A stretch of 64,000 bases of DNA from Bacteroides sp. (lineage in GTDB: Bacteria > Bacteroidota > Bacteroidia > Bacteroidales > Bacteroidaceae): positions 83,102 to 147,101 of the forward strand of contig JAMPDJ010000005.1 in the NCBI GenBank assembly GCA_023665805.1, given 5' to 3'. A program made the position numbers and the translations under genes. The stretch's first letter is position 1, and the number at the start of each line of letters is the position of its first letter. Shown here in pieces: positions 27,030 through 36,534 of the stretch. The notes beneath the pieces were generated by a model that ran no database searches, was not told the origin of the DNA, and was given only the letters and a program-made list of their open reading frames with translations.

Positions 27030-27037
27030 CAAAAGTA
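27030..27037 (-). promoter_or_regulatory. -7 box TACTTTTG for the acyltransferase gene
   Basis: TACTTTTG on the minus strand, about 80 nt before the ATG at 26950. No clean -33 element. It nearly abuts the divergent licD promoter. Confidence 0.45.
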
Positions 27038-27046
27038 CGGAAATAA

Positions 27047-27078
27047 TTTGTGTATTCCCTTATTTATGTCTATTTTTG
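27047..27078 (+). promoter_or_regulatory. promoter of the licD-like gene
   Basis: TTTG at 27047-27050, 20-nt spacer, TATTTTTG at 27071-27078. Transcription would begin near 27085, so a TTG start at 27076 cannot be used; this favours the GTG at 27100. Confidence 0.7.
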
Positions 27079-27099
27079 CAAGTAAATACCATAGATACG

Positions 27100-27924
27100 G
27101 TGATACAGAAGTCAATACATAGGGTTTTGAGGGAAAAGTACAGTCCCGATGGCTCGCTGCTTCGTCGCCAGCAGTTGAGAATGCTGGAATTACTGATGGA
27201 AATAGACCGCATATGCCGTAGGCACGGCATAAAGTATTGGTTAAGCAGCGGTACGTTGATAGGTGCCGTGCGACATGGAGGCTTCATTCCTTGGGATGAT
27301 GACTTGGACATAGAGATGATGCGTCCGGACTATGACCGCCTGATGGCTTTGTTGCCTTGCGAGCTGCCAGAAGACATGGCACTGCAGACCCCTGATACCG
27401 ACCCGGCATACTTCTTTTTTTATGCCAAGGTGCGTGACCGCCGTTCACGGCTTTCCGAGGGTAACAACTATGATCGCATGTGGAAGGAACAGGGAATATA
27501 CATTGACATCTTTCCATTGGAGAAGCAACCCATTTGCCTGCACAGACTGAGTGAATTGTCCGTAGGCCACATGTACAAGATATGGCGCACCTGTACCGAT
27601 GATGCCGATGGCATCCGCAAAGTCATGCGCTGGTTCCACTTCAACCGCAGGTTCGTCTTTCCATTTCTCCGCTTTCTTTGTATCCTTTCCGCCACGGATG
27701 TCATCACCAGCGACATGGGTATTCCGTACCACAATCCGCGTTACGCCAGCGACATATTTCCTCTGTCTTCCATGATGTTCGAGGGAGTGGAGTTCCCCGT
27801 GCCGCGCGACTACGACCGCATGTTGCGGCTGATGTATGGCGACTACATGAAACTGCCGCCGGAGGAAAGCATAACTTCGCACTGCGCAAGACTGGAGTTT
27901 TTGGACGAACCGCTTCAAGAGTAA
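27100..27924 (+). CDS. LicD-family phosphotransferase
   Basis: 274 residues from a GTG at 27100, chosen because the promoter lies over the only earlier start. LicD proteins move phosphocholine or similar head groups from a CDP carrier to a sugar. Seen here: [40 protein letters not shown] and the nucleotidyltransferase-type acidic motif [20 protein letters not shown]. No membrane helix. Directly relevant neighbours are the LicC-like fusion (22828) and the acyltransferase. pepT follows after 26 nt. Confidence 0.87.
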   Translation: MIQKSIHRVLREKYSPDGSLLRRQQLRMLELLMEIDRICRRHGIKYWLSSGTLIGAVRHGGFIPWDDDLDIEMMRPDYDRLMALLPCELPEDMALQTPDTDPAYFFFYAKVRDRRSRLSEGNNYDRMWKEQGIYIDIFPLEKQPICLHRLSELSVGHMYKIWRTCTDDADGIRKVMRWFHFNRRFVFPFLRFLCILSATDVITSDMGIPYHNPRYASDIFPLSSMMFEGVEFPVPRDYDRMLRLMYGDYMKLPPEESITSHCARLEFLDEPLQE

Positions 27925-27950
27925 TTTACAATAATACAACTAAGAAACAT

Positions 27951-29183
27951 ATGAAACAGGAGTTAATCAAGCGTTTCCTGGCTTACGTGGCCTACGACAC
28001 CCAATCCAGTGAAGACAATGATGGGAAATGCCCCAGTACGGCCAAGCAGCTCCGCCTGGCAGAGCATCTGGTGAGCGAGTTGCAGGCTATAGGCATGCAG
28101 GAGGTGGAGATGGATTCCCACGGATATGTCTATGCCACTCTGCCTGCCAGCAAGGGCATGGAGTCGGTGCCGGTGGTGGGCTTCATCGCCCATATGGACA
28201 CCAGCCCCGACTGTTGCGGTGCGGGTGTCTCTCCGCGGATAATAGAAAACTATGATGGTGGTGACATCATTCTGGATGCCGGAGAAGGCATTGTCACGCG
28301 TGTGAGTCAGTTCCCTGAACTGCTGGAGCACCGTGGCGAAGACCTCATTGTCACCGACGGACATACGTTGCTGGGAGCCGATGACAAGGCCGGAATAGCC
28401 GAGATAGTCACGGCCATGTCTTATCTGATGTCGCATCCCGAGGTGCGCCATGGTAGGGTGCGCGTGTGCTTTAATCCCGATGAGGAGATCGGGTGTGGCG
28501 CCCATCTCTTCGATGTGGAGAAGTTCGGCTGTCAGTGGGCCTACACCATGGACGGCAGCGAAGTGGGAGAACTGGAGTATGAGAACTTCAATGCGGCCTC
28601 GGCACGTATCGTCGTGAACGGGGTGAGCGTGCACCCGGGGTATGCCAAGGACAAGATGGTGAATGCGGCCTTGCTGGCTACCGAGTTTGCCCAGCAGATG
28701 CCTGAGAACGAGGTGCCCGAGCGCACCACTGGTTACGAGGGTTTCTTCCATCTGTATCAGATGCAGGGCGGGGTGGAACAGGCAACGCTTACATATATCA
28801 TCCGCGACCACGATACGCAGATGTTCCGCATGCGCAAGCATATCATCCTGGACCTCTGCGAGAGGATGAACGCTAAATACGGTCAGGGTACTTTTGTTCC
28901 GGAGGTTAAGGATACATATTATAATATGCACACGCAGCTGGTGGACAAGCCCCACATCACGGACATTGCCAGGCGTGCCATAGAGGAGGCATGCGGTTTC
29001 TGCCGGGTGGTGCCCATACGTGGCGGTACTGATGGAGCGCAACTGTCATTCAAGGGCCTGCCTTGTCCCAATATCTTTGCCGGAGGTTTGAACTTCCATG
29101 GGCGTCATGAGTTCCTGCCTGTCCAAAGCATGGAAAAGGCCATGATGACGGTGGTGAACATCTGCCGTCTGGTAGCGGAGTGA
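27951..29183 (+). CDS. pepT: peptidase T (aminotripeptidase)
   Basis: Zinc-dependent cytosolic tripeptidase of the M20 family. 410 residues from the ATG at 27951; the frame is open upstream to 27678 but that part lies inside licD. Metal-site motifs: [11 protein letters not shown] (H81, D83), [24 protein letters not shown] and a late HGRHEF. The dimerisation domain lies in between. Length equals the family norm (about 408). The last base of its stop codon is the first base of the next gene's ATG. Confidence 0.95.
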   Translation: MKQELIKRFLAYVAYDTQSSEDNDGKCPSTAKQLRLAEHLVSELQAIGMQEVEMDSHGYVYATLPASKGMESVPVVGFIAHMDTSPDCCGAGVSPRIIENYDGGDIILDAGEGIVTRVSQFPELLEHRGEDLIVTDGHTLLGADDKAGIAEIVTAMSYLMSHPEVRHGRVRVCFNPDEEIGCGAHLFDVEKFGCQWAYTMDGSEVGELEYENFNAASARIVVNGVSVHPGYAKDKMVNAALLATEFAQQMPENEVPERTTGYEGFFHLYQMQGGVEQATLTYIIRDHDTQMFRMRKHIILDLCERMNAKYGQGTFVPEVKDTYYNMHTQLVDKPHITDIARRAIEEACGFCRVVPIRGGTDGAQLSFKGLPCPNIFAGGLNFHGRHEFLPVQSMEKAMMTVVNICRLVAE

Positions 29184-30028
29184 TGATGATTGCGCGTTGT
29201 TATCTGGAGATAACCAATAGATGCAACCTCGATTGCCTCTTCTGCCCCAAGACCGGGCGGGAGAAGCGCAGCCTCACGTTGGAGGAGTTTGACTTTCTGA
29301 CCTCGCGCCTGCAGGGAAAGGTCAAGTTCCTCTACTTCCATTTGATGGGCGAGCCTATGTTGCATCGGTATCTGCCTCTCTTCGTGGCCATGGCACGTGA
29401 GCGAGGTTTCATCCCCGTGCTCACTACCAACGGCACTCTTCTCTCCAAGGCCGGGGACGCACTCTTGGAGGCTCACCCGCACAAGGTGCAGATTTCCTTG
29501 CATTCGCACGAGGGCAACGGTCTGGTTAATCCACGTGGTTACATTCGCGAGGTCATGGATTTTTCTATCCGGGCAGCACGACAGGGCGTGATAGTTGTGC
29601 TGAGGCTGTGGAACGAGGGCGGATATGATACCGAGAATGAACATTTGCACGAACTCGTAGCCGAGCATGTGCCACGGCCATGGGTGCAGCGGTACGATGG
29701 CTGGAAACTGACTGATAACCTGTATTTGGAATACGATGGCATGTTCGAGTGGCCCGACAGTAGCCATGGCGATTACGCCACGGAGGAGGTTTTCTGTTAT
29801 GCCTTGCGCAACCAGATAGGCGTGCTGGTGGATGGCAGTGTGGTGCCGTGTTGTCTGGACCATGATGGCGATATTCCGCTTGGTAACCTGTTCACTCAGA
29901 CACTGGACGAGATATTGCAGTCCTCGCGTGCCCGTGCCATGTATGAGGGGTTCACTCGTCACCGGGCTGTGGAGCCCTTGTGCCGAAAGTGCGGATATGC
30001 CTCAGTGGCAAAGCGTTTCAGAAAATGA
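29183..30028 (+). CDS. radical SAM/SPASM protein
   Basis: 281 residues. The cluster motif is CNLDCLFC (C14, C18, C21 from the ATG at 29183), followed by SAM-domain features FHLMGEPMLHRYLP and VLTTNGTLLS. The C-terminal SPASM-like segment VDGSVVPCCLDHDGDIPLGN followed by PLCRKCGY supplies cysteines for an auxiliary Fe-S cluster. Proteins of this form modify peptides or small molecules, but substrates vary widely. It is coupled to pepT by a 1-nt overlap; no precursor peptide is adjacent, and the double-glycine peptides are over 12 kb away. Confidence 0.83.
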   Translation: MMIARCYLEITNRCNLDCLFCPKTGREKRSLTLEEFDFLTSRLQGKVKFLYFHLMGEPMLHRYLPLFVAMARERGFIPVLTTNGTLLSKAGDALLEAHPHKVQISLHSHEGNGLVNPRGYIREVMDFSIRAARQGVIVVLRLWNEGGYDTENEHLHELVAEHVPRPWVQRYDGWKLTDNLYLEYDGMFEWPDSSHGDYATEEVFCYALRNQIGVLVDGSVVPCCLDHDGDIPLGNLFTQTLDEILQSSRARAMYEGFTRHRAVEPLCRKCGYASVAKRFRK

Positions 30029-30072
30029 CCACATGCTGCGTCGGGTCGTAGTAATGTACAGAATATAAAATC

Positions 30073-31941
30073 ATGAAAGCTTCAGTAGTTCTTGCTATTG
30101 CCATATGTTCTTCGTTAAGTACACTTGCAGACAAGGAGACTGTCATAGATACGACAAGGGTACTTGGCGAGCTGGTTGTTGTAGAGGGTGCGGCCAAGGC
30201 TCCTGTACCATTGTTGCCACTTGATGTAAGGATTGTTGAAAGTTCAACAATAGATAACAGCACGGAGACTAACCTGCTGCCGATACTTCAAAACAGAATT
30301 CCCGGAATGTTTGTTACCGAGCGCGGTCTTGCCGGATATGGCGTGAGTGGAGGTGGCGCCGGTGCCGTGTCCGTTCGTGGTGTCGGTGGAGGCAACAAGG
30401 TATTGTTCCTTATTGACGGGCAGCCGCAGTGGGCGGGAATTTTCGGTCATTCGTTGCCGGATACATATGTTACCAACGACGTGCAGCGGGTGGAGGTGGT
30501 CAGCGGTCCGTCTTCATTGCTCTACGGTTCGGGTGCCATGGGCGGTTCTGTCAATCTTGTCACTCGTCGCGCCACTCGGGAAGGATTTAGCGGTTCGCTA
30601 CGTGCCATGGGTGGTAGTTTCGGCACACAAAAATATGGTGCAAGGGCCGGATACAAGCATGGCAGTCTGCGAACTTGTGTTGCGGCAAGCTATGAATCAA
30701 CCAATGGTAACCGTAGTGGCATGGACTTTTGGCTGTCCAATCAATATGCATCTGTGAGCTATGACTTTTCCAAGCATTGGGAAGCCGGAGCAAATGTAAT
30801 GCTCACGGAGACCAAGGCGGACAATCCAGGTTCGATATATCGTGAACGGCCGCTTGACATGTGGGCAAAACAGTTCAGAACAACCACTTCTGTCTTTGTA
30901 AAGAACCGATATGCCATGGTCTCTGGCGGAATTCAGGCGTATTATAATTGGGGCAAGCATGACATAGACGACGGACTGGACGACAGGAACGATCCACGGA
31001 CATATCTTTTCCATTCCAAGGATTTCAATATGGGGGTGACGATGTATCAGTCCGTCAAGCCTTGGATAGGAAATGACCTGAGTATTGGCGTTGACTTCAA
31101 GCATTGGGGTGGCCGGGCCTACAATACCGGCAAGGTCGATGGTGCCGAGACACCAATTGTGGACAAGCATGTCAATGAGGTTGCCGGATATGTCATGATG
31201 CAGCAGGCATTGTTTCGTGACGTGCTGAGTCTGAACGCGGGTGTGCGTCTTGAACATTCGTCACAGTTCGGCAATGAATGGGTGCCACAGGCCGGGCTTG
31301 TAGTGCGCCCGTTATTGACAAGCCGTCTCAAATTCAGTTACGGTCGCGGATTCCGTTCGCCAAATATACGTGAACTCTATATGTATATGTCACGAAATCC
31401 GGAATTGCGTCCCGAGTCAATGGACAATTTCGAGATAGAATTTCGTCAGTGGCTCCTGGACAGACGTTTGGACTTCGGCCTGTCGCTTTATTATATCAAG
31501 GGCGAGAACATGATTCAGGCAATCACTGTTGACGGTAGGTCGCAGAATGTCAATACGGGTGGATTCATCAACAAGGGATTTGAACTTGACATCACATACA
31601 ATGTTAACAAGGATTGGGCCGTGACAGCCAATTATGCTTATTTGCACACAAGCAGACGCATAGTGGGAGCACCCAAGAACAAGCTATTCGGGGAGGTGGC
31701 ATATACTCTTGGGCGTTGGCAGTTTACCGTGGATGTTATGGGCATATGGGGACTTCATACAGAGGAAACAACGGAGAACTATGCCATGCTCAACGCCCGT
31801 GCTGCGTATTCCTTCGATTTCAGAATGCCACTTGTATTATTTGTCAAAGGTGAAAATCTTACGGCATCAAAATATCAGATAAACTATGGATTCCCTATGC
31901 CTCGTGCTACTGTGATGGCCGGCGCGGAATGGAAATTCTGA
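30073..31941 (+). CDS. TonB-dependent outer-membrane receptor
   Basis: 622 residues with a signal peptide (MKASVVLAIAICSSLSTLA). The plug domain is plain: ILQNRIPGMFVTERGLAGYG, GAVSVRGVGGGNKVLFLIDG, then VQRVEVVSGPSSLLYGSGAM. The beta-barrel shows FSYGRGFRSPNIRELYMY and an aromatic terminus (MAGAEWKF). No carboxypeptidase-regulatory domain and no SusD partner, so it looks like a small-ligand receptor (metal chelate, haem or cobalamin type) and not a glycan importer. It lies 44 nt after the radical SAM gene. The ligand cannot be told. Confidence 0.9.
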   Translation: MKASVVLAIAICSSLSTLADKETVIDTTRVLGELVVVEGAAKAPVPLLPLDVRIVESSTIDNSTETNLLPILQNRIPGMFVTERGLAGYGVSGGGAGAVSVRGVGGGNKVLFLIDGQPQWAGIFGHSLPDTYVTNDVQRVEVVSGPSSLLYGSGAMGGSVNLVTRRATREGFSGSLRAMGGSFGTQKYGARAGYKHGSLRTCVAASYESTNGNRSGMDFWLSNQYASVSYDFSKHWEAGANVMLTETKADNPGSIYRERPLDMWAKQFRTTTSVFVKNRYAMVSGGIQAYYNWGKHDIDDGLDDRNDPRTYLFHSKDFNMGVTMYQSVKPWIGNDLSIGVDFKHWGGRAYNTGKVDGAETPIVDKHVNEVAGYVMMQQALFRDVLSLNAGVRLEHSSQFGNEWVPQAGLVVRPLLTSRLKFSYGRGFRSPNIRELYMYMSRNPELRPESMDNFEIEFRQWLLDRRLDFGLSLYYIKGENMIQAITVDGRSQNVNTGGFINKGFELDITYNVNKDWAVTANYAYLHTSRRIVGAPKNKLFGEVAYTLGRWQFTVDVMGIWGLHTEETTENYAMLNARAAYSFDFRMPLVLFVKGENLTASKYQINYGFPMPRATVMAGAEWKF

Positions 31942-32031
31942 ATAATGAAGGTAACACTTTCTTGGCTGCCAATGGATGTCTTGTGGAAGATATGAAAACA
32001 ATCAAGCTTGCTGGCATATTTGCAACTATGA

Positions 32032-32469
32032 TTACAAACCGTCATCTTCATCTGTGTCGAAATCAAAATCGAAATCTCCGAAGAATTCCGGCATGTCTTC
32101 GGTGAAGGAGTCTAAATCCCGTCGGTCTTTCTTGGTTGGTCGTCCCATACCTTTGGCACGTCCTATGAAACCGGAAATCTTGGACATCTCCAGCAATTCG
32201 TATTGTTCTGGTGCGGTGACATTTTCCAGAACCTCGGGAATGAGTTTGGCTCCCACGCGTTTTTCTATGGCTTGCAACACACGGAAACTGTAGGTGACCG
32301 GAGGCTTGCGTACGTCTATTATGTCACCTTCGTGTATCAGTCGTGAGGCCTTCAGTTGTGCGCCTTTCATGCTTACCTGCCCCTTCTTGCAGGCAGCTGC
32401 GGCTATGGTACGTGTCTTGAATATGCGTGCAGCCCACAGCCATTTGTCTATACGTGCTTCGTTCTTCAT
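32032..32469 (-). CDS. S4-domain RNA-binding protein, Hsp15 family
   Basis: 145 residues. The S4 domain begins [20 protein letters not shown] and continues [22 protein letters not shown]; Hsp15 proteins bind stalled 50S subunits carrying peptidyl-tRNA. The C-terminus is strongly acidic ([18 protein letters not shown]). The ATG at 32469 is chosen since it overlaps the pth stop (ATGA) and gives [12 protein letters not shown]; the longer frame runs inside pth. Pairing with pth makes sense: both rescue peptidyl-tRNA. Confidence 0.87.
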   Translation of the reverse strand: MKNEARIDKWLWAARIFKTRTIAAAACKKGQVSMKGAQLKASRLIHEGDIIDVRKPPVTYSFRVLQAIEKRVGAKLIPEVLENVTAPEQYELLEMSKISGFIGRAKGMGRPTKKDRRDLDSFTEDMPEFFGDFDFDFDTDEDDGL

Positions 32470-33029
32470 TTGTTGTTGTAGTGACACATTGCAAATTGCA
32501 TTCCGCTCAAGGCAAAGGCCTTGATGGCATCGCACACCACTGGAACCTTGTCCTCTATCGTCTTTCTGTCCTCGGCTGAGAACTTGCCCAAAACGAAATC
32601 TACCTGTCCTCCGCGCGGAAAGTCGTTGCCTATGCCGAATTTCAGACGGTTGTATGCTTCCGTGCCAAGCATTTGGGCTATGTGTTTCAGACCGTTGTGC
32701 CCGGCGGCCGAGCCGTTTTGCTTCATGCGGATACTACCCACTGGCAGGGAAAGGTCATCCACTATGACCAGCAGGTTTTCCAAGGGAATCTTCTCCTGTT
32801 GCATCCAATACCGAACGGCATTGCCGGAAAGATTCATGTACGTTGATGGCTTCAGTAACAGGAGTTCCGCATTTTTTATTCGTGTCTTGCATACGAAACC
32901 ATATCGCTTGTCATGCCATTCTGCATTCTGGGATTCGGCCAAGGCATCCACCATGCGGAAACCGATGTTGTGACGTGTTCCACTATATTCGTCACCTATA
33001 TTGCCAAGGCCTACAATCAAGTATTTCAT
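32466..33029 (-). CDS. pth: peptidyl-tRNA hydrolase
   Basis: Releases tRNA from prematurely freed peptidyl-tRNA. 187 residues with [20 protein letters not shown] (catalytic His in TRHN at residue 20), [30 protein letters not shown] and RLKFGIG. Length is normal. It lies downstream of rplY on the same strand, a common order (rplY-pth), here with a strong hairpin in between. Confidence 0.97.
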   Translation of the reverse strand: MKYLIVGLGNIGDEYSGTRHNIGFRMVDALAESQNAEWHDKRYGFVCKTRIKNAELLLLKPSTYMNLSGNAVRYWMQQEKIPLENLLVIVDDLSLPVGSIRMKQNGSAAGHNGLKHIAQMLGTEAYNRLKFGIGNDFPRGGQVDFVLGKFSAEDRKTIEDKVPVVCDAIKAFALSGMQFAMCHYNNK

Positions 33030-33127
33030 ATTAGGATTTGCCTTGCCTCCGCATGTAGGTAACGTGTCGTGATGGTTCGGGATGAGGTTGGCAAGGAATG
33101 TTTTTATGGTGTGTAATGTTCATGATA

Positions 33128-33166
33128 ATAAATACGGGTAACGGCATGGCCGTTACCCGTATTTAT
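33128..33166. terminator. terminator hairpin between rplY and pth
   Basis: Perfect 18-bp arms (33128-33145 and 33149-33166) with a 3-nt loop; the GC core is CGGGTAACGGC. The plus-strand side is followed by TTTTT. Both flanking genes are on the minus strand, so it should end or reduce transcription from rplY into pth. Confidence 0.75.
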
Positions 33167-33224
33167 TTTTGTGTCAGAGTAGCTTGTGCGGATAAGGAAT
33201 CCGCACAATATGTCCAAGTCTCTG

Positions 33225-33824
33225 TTACTTCTTGCCGGCACTTGCCATTGCGCTCATTGCGCTACGTGTCATCTTAACCTGGCATACAACCACGCTGGGA
33301 CTGGTAACAAGTTCCAAACCCTCGAAGCTCAGTTCGCCAACCTTGATGGTCTTGCCCAAGCCCAAGCTGGTGACATCGATGTTCAGCTTCTCGGGGATTT
33401 GGGTGTAGGGAGCACGAACCTTCAGCTTACGGACACTGGCGGCCAGCTTACCACCGGCTTTTACGCCCTCGGCCAAACCGTTCAACTTGATGGGCACTTC
33501 CATCACAATGGACTTCTCTGGGGTAATCTCATAGAAGTCAATGTGCAACAGTTGGTCGGTAACGGGGTGGAACTGCAATTCTCTCATGACGGCAATGTGT
33601 TCCTGGCCATCGATGGTCAGGTTTACGCTATAGATGTCAGGAGAGTACACCAAGTTACGAACCTCAGCAGCGGTAACGGTGAAGTTGATAGCTACAGGCA
33701 GGCCGTTTTCGCCACGTTTCTCGCCATAGAGGTTGCATGGAATAAGACCGCTCTTGCGGACTTCACGGGTTGCTTTCTTGCCGGTGGCAGTGCGGGCGGT
33801 GCCCTTTACGTCAATACTTTTCAT
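33225..33824 (-). CDS. rplY: 50S ribosomal protein L25/general stress protein Ctc
   Basis: 199 residues: an N-terminal L25 domain binding 5S rRNA (KSIDVKGTARTATGKKATRE, PCNLYGE) and the C-terminal TL5/Ctc beta domain (DFYEITPEKSIVMEVPIKLNG). Length fits the Ctc form. A TACCTTTG -7 box at 33907-33914 predicts a leader of about 75 nt. Confidence 0.96.
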   Translation of the reverse strand: MKSIDVKGTARTATGKKATREVRKSGLIPCNLYGEKRGENGLPVAINFTVTAAEVRNLVYSPDIYSVNLTIDGQEHIAVMRELQFHPVTDQLLHIDFYEITPEKSIVMEVPIKLNGLAEGVKAGGKLAASVRKLKVRAPYTQIPEKLNIDVTSLGLGKTIKVGELSFEGLELVTSPSVVVCQVKMTRSAMSAMASAGKK

Positions 33825-33906
33825 TTCGTTGTTTGTTGATAAGTGTGTTACTCTAAATTAAGTATGGTGCCTAATTCGCCATCACACAGGCTCTAATAAG
33901 CGGTTG

Positions 33907-33914
33907 CAAAGGTA
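33907..33914 (-). promoter_or_regulatory. -7 box TACCTTTG of rplY
   Basis: Consensus TAnnTTTG on the minus strand, 83 nt before the rplY ATG. Confidence 0.55.
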
Positions 33915-33996
33915 AGAAAAAAAGATGAAATGACATTTGTTTGTTTCTTGTTTTCCGCTTATGACTGTGTAAATGTGGCGTTTTTGCATGTAAGTC

Positions 33997-34027
33997 TTGC
34001 TGTGGTTGTGAAAAATGCGTACTTTTG
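33997..34027 (+). promoter_or_regulatory. nusB promoter
   Basis: TTG at 33997-33999, 20-nt spacer, TACTTTTG at 34020-34027. Transcription near 34034 rules out the ATG at 34025 and supports the nusB start at 34049. Confidence 0.65.
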
Positions 34028-34048
34028 CGTGCTTTATATATCGTTCTT

Positions 34049-34975
34049 ATGATCAATCGTAAACTAATCCGAATCAAGACTGTGCAGGTAGCTTATGCTT
34101 ACAGCCTTAACGAAGTGCATCGCCCCGAGGATGGGGTAAATATCCTTTTGAGCAGTTTGGGCACGGCGTATGATTTGTACAATACGATGCTAACCTTGAT
34201 GGTAGAGATTTCGCGGTTGGCGTTACGAGCCTATGAGGCGCAGGCAAGTCGTGCTGTGCGTTTGGGCTTGTCTGAACCCAGCCGTAAGTTTGTGGACAAC
34301 CGTTTTATGTTGCAGTTGGAGAGTAACAGGCAGTTGCAGGACAACCGCAAGAACCAGCGTTTGGATTGGACCAACGAGGAAGAGTTTGTCCGTTCTTTAT
34401 ATAATAGGGTGGTGGATAGCGATTTCTTTCGTGAATACATGGAAAGCAGTGTGGACTCCTACGAGGAGGACCGCGAATTGTGGCGTAAGATATATCGCTA
34501 TATTATTGTCGACAACGATGCTGTGGACGATTTGTTGGAGGATGTCAACATCTATTGGAACGATGACCGCTTTATTATAGACACTTTTGTATTGAAGACT
34601 ATCAACAGGTTCACTCCTGCGAGCAATGACGAATATCCGTTGTTGCCGGAGTTTAAGGACGAGGAGGAATTGGAGTATGCCAAGAAATTGATATATCAGG
34701 CTCTGAGTGGAGCTGACTATAGCAAGGACCTCATAGCCCAGACTACTCGCAACTGGGATGTGGACCGTGTCCCCATGATGGATCGAGTTATCATGCAGGT
34801 TGCATTGGCAGAGATTACCTCTTTCCCGTCTATCCCGCTGTCTGTGTCCATTAACGAGTACATAGAGATAGCTAAAAGCTATAGCACTCCCAACAGTGCC
34901 CGTTATATCAACGCCACTTTGGATAATATCAGCAAGAAGCTCATGGCTGAGCATAAATTGGTAAAGAACGCTTGA
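34049..34975 (+). CDS. nusB: transcription antitermination factor NusB, long Bacteroidetes form
   Basis: 308 residues from MINRKLIRIKTVQVAYAYSL. NusB with S10 binds boxA in rRNA leaders. The C-terminal half is the conserved core: LIAQTTRNWDVDRVPMMDRV, ALAEITSFPSIPLSVSINEY, EIAKSYSTPNSARYINATLD. The N-terminal 150 residues are the extension usual in this phylum; most other NusB proteins are about 140 residues. First gene of a run with yajC, the YbbR-like gene and coaE. Confidence 0.95.
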   Translation: MINRKLIRIKTVQVAYAYSLNEVHRPEDGVNILLSSLGTAYDLYNTMLTLMVEISRLALRAYEAQASRAVRLGLSEPSRKFVDNRFMLQLESNRQLQDNRKNQRLDWTNEEEFVRSLYNRVVDSDFFREYMESSVDSYEEDRELWRKIYRYIIVDNDAVDDLLEDVNIYWNDDRFIIDTFVLKTINRFTPASNDEYPLLPEFKDEEELEYAKKLIYQALSGADYSKDLIAQTTRNWDVDRVPMMDRVIMQVALAEITSFPSIPLSVSINEYIEIAKSYSTPNSARYINATLDNISKKLMAEHKLVKNA

Positions 34976-35091
34976 CGCGTACAGCCTTTGATGGTTGCCG
35001 ATAATATCCCGCCGTTATTGTTATAGGAATACTTCATGTAATACAGATATACCTTACTTAGAACATAACCAACATTAAGCAGAAATAAGAA

Positions 35092-35394
35092 ATGATTCAG
35101 ATTATCGCTACACAGTCTTCCAGTCTGCCCATGATAGCCATGTGGGTGCTCATCGGTGTTATTTTCTGGTTCTTCATTTTCCGTCCTCAGAGAAAACGTC
35201 AGCAGGAGATACAGAACTTCCGCAATTCCATTGCCGTCGGTTCCAAGGTGGTAACTGCTGGTGGCATACATGGTGAGGTGCGTTCCATAGACGAGGCTGA
35301 GAATGTCTTGGTCATAGAAATTGCCAAGGGTGTGAACATACGTGTGGACCGCAATAGTGTCTATGCAACTGCCCAGACAAATCAGAACAGGTAA
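35092..35394 (+). CDS. yajC: preprotein translocase accessory subunit YajC
   Basis: 100 residues: one N-terminal membrane helix (LPMIAMWVLIGVIFWFFIFRP), then QRKRQQEIQNFRNSIAVGSKV and the small beta domain VVTAGGIHGEVRSIDE. YajC associates with SecDF at the inner membrane. 116 nt after nusB; its 3' end overlaps the next frame. Confidence 0.95.
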   Translation: MIQIIATQSSSLPMIAMWVLIGVIFWFFIFRPQRKRQQEIQNFRNSIAVGSKVVTAGGIHGEVRSIDEAENVLVIEIAKGVNIRVDRNSVYATAQTNQNR

Positions 35395-36436
35395 GAGAAG
35401 AGCTACATTGGGGCTCACGTCTCTGCTCCGCGAAAGGGGTAGGGATATGTTGCTTTTTGCCTTTTTCTTTGTGGTGAGTCTCGGATTCTGGCTGTTGCAG
35501 AAGTTGAACGACACGTTTGAGACCAGTATACGTGTGCCTTTGGAACTTGTGGGAGTACCTGACGGAACTTTCATAACGTCACCGTTGCCTTCCGAGGTGG
35601 TGGTGACTGTGCGTGACCGTGGAACAAATCTATTTCGCTATATGCAACGTAGCAAGGCCTTGACGCCAATACGTTTGGATTTCTCGGTCTACGACAATGG
35701 CTCGGCTGCCAGCAAGATTGCCGTTCCTTTGACGGATATACAGAGAGCATTCCAGCAGCAGATGTTGTCTTCCACACAAGTCCAGCAGTTGCGTCCCAGC
35801 AAGTTCGAGTTCCATTACAACCGAGGGGTGTGTCGTCGCTTGCCTGTAAAATATACCGGCAGCGTGTACACTGTACAGCAGAACTATCTACAGAATATCT
35901 CCATCAGCCCGGACAGTGTGATGGTCTATGCTCCTTCTGCCATGCTGGACACCATGCAGTATGCTTATACAGTTCGGCATGACGTCACGGATTTGAAAAA
36001 GACCACCACATACAACATTCCAATATCTTCACCGGCAGGTGTGAAGACTGTTCCCGAATCCATACAGATGACGGCACAGGTGGACTATTATACGGAGCAG
36101 ACAGTCAGCGTACCTGTGGTTGGGCTTAATTTTCCTGCGGATATACGCTTAAGAACCTTTCCCACCAAGGTTACCGTCAAATACAGGGTAGGGGCTTCCA
36201 ATGCCAAGAAAATAAAACCTGACAGTTTTGTCCTGGTAGCCACATACGAGGAACTATACAACAATGACAAGCAGAAATTCGCTCTTCAACTGAAGTCCGT
36301 TCCTCCTGGTGTGTCCAATGTTCGCATATATCCTCGCGAGATAGACTACCTGTTGGAATACACGGCTCCGGCAGAGACAAATGAAGACATAAGAGAACAG
36401 GCTCCCCAACCCAATAAAGCCGCAAGGCGAAAGTAA
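35363..36436 (+). CDS. YbbR-like (CdaR-type) repeat protein
   Basis: About 357 residues if started at the ATG at 35363, which overlaps yajC by 32 nt; the alternatives are 35342, or the ATG at 35447 right before the membrane helix. The helix (LLFAFFFVVSLGFWLLQKLND) anchors the protein, and several periplasmic YbbR-type repeats follow (VPLELVGVPDGTFITSPLPS, VYAPSAMLDTMQYAYTVRHD, VPVVGLNFPADIRLRTFPTK). The C-terminus is hydrophilic. Bacteroidetes commonly carry this gene between yajC and coaE. In Firmicutes CdaR regulates a c-di-AMP cyclase; that role is not implied here. Confidence 0.85.
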   Translation: MQLPRQIRTGKRRATLGLTSLLRERGRDMLLFAFFFVVSLGFWLLQKLNDTFETSIRVPLELVGVPDGTFITSPLPSEVVVTVRDRGTNLFRYMQRSKALTPIRLDFSVYDNGSAASKIAVPLTDIQRAFQQQMLSSTQVQQLRPSKFEFHYNRGVCRRLPVKYTGSVYTVQQNYLQNISISPDSVMVYAPSAMLDTMQYAYTVRHDVTDLKKTTTYNIPISSPAGVKTVPESIQMTAQVDYYTEQTVSVPVVGLNFPADIRLRTFPTKVTVKYRVGASNAKKIKPDSFVLVATYEELYNNDKQKFALQLKSVPPGVSNVRIYPREIDYLLEYTAPAETNEDIREQAPQPNKAARRK

Positions 36437-36534
36437 GGCTAAATTCCTCTAAGAGGATGTGGACATGTAACTTGTATGAGCCGTAATATCCAAGCAGGTA
36501 ATGACAGAATCATAACTCAAGGAACGGTGACATT

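Noticed and set aside
27678..27950. N-terminal extension of pepT
   Set aside because: It overlaps the licD coding sequence in another frame; [20 protein letters not shown] at 27951 is the normal PepT start.
29183..30028. Radical SAM protein as maturase of the double-glycine peptides
   Set aside because: It lies 12 kb beyond the island, past a separate promoter and unrelated genes, and is translationally tied to pepT.
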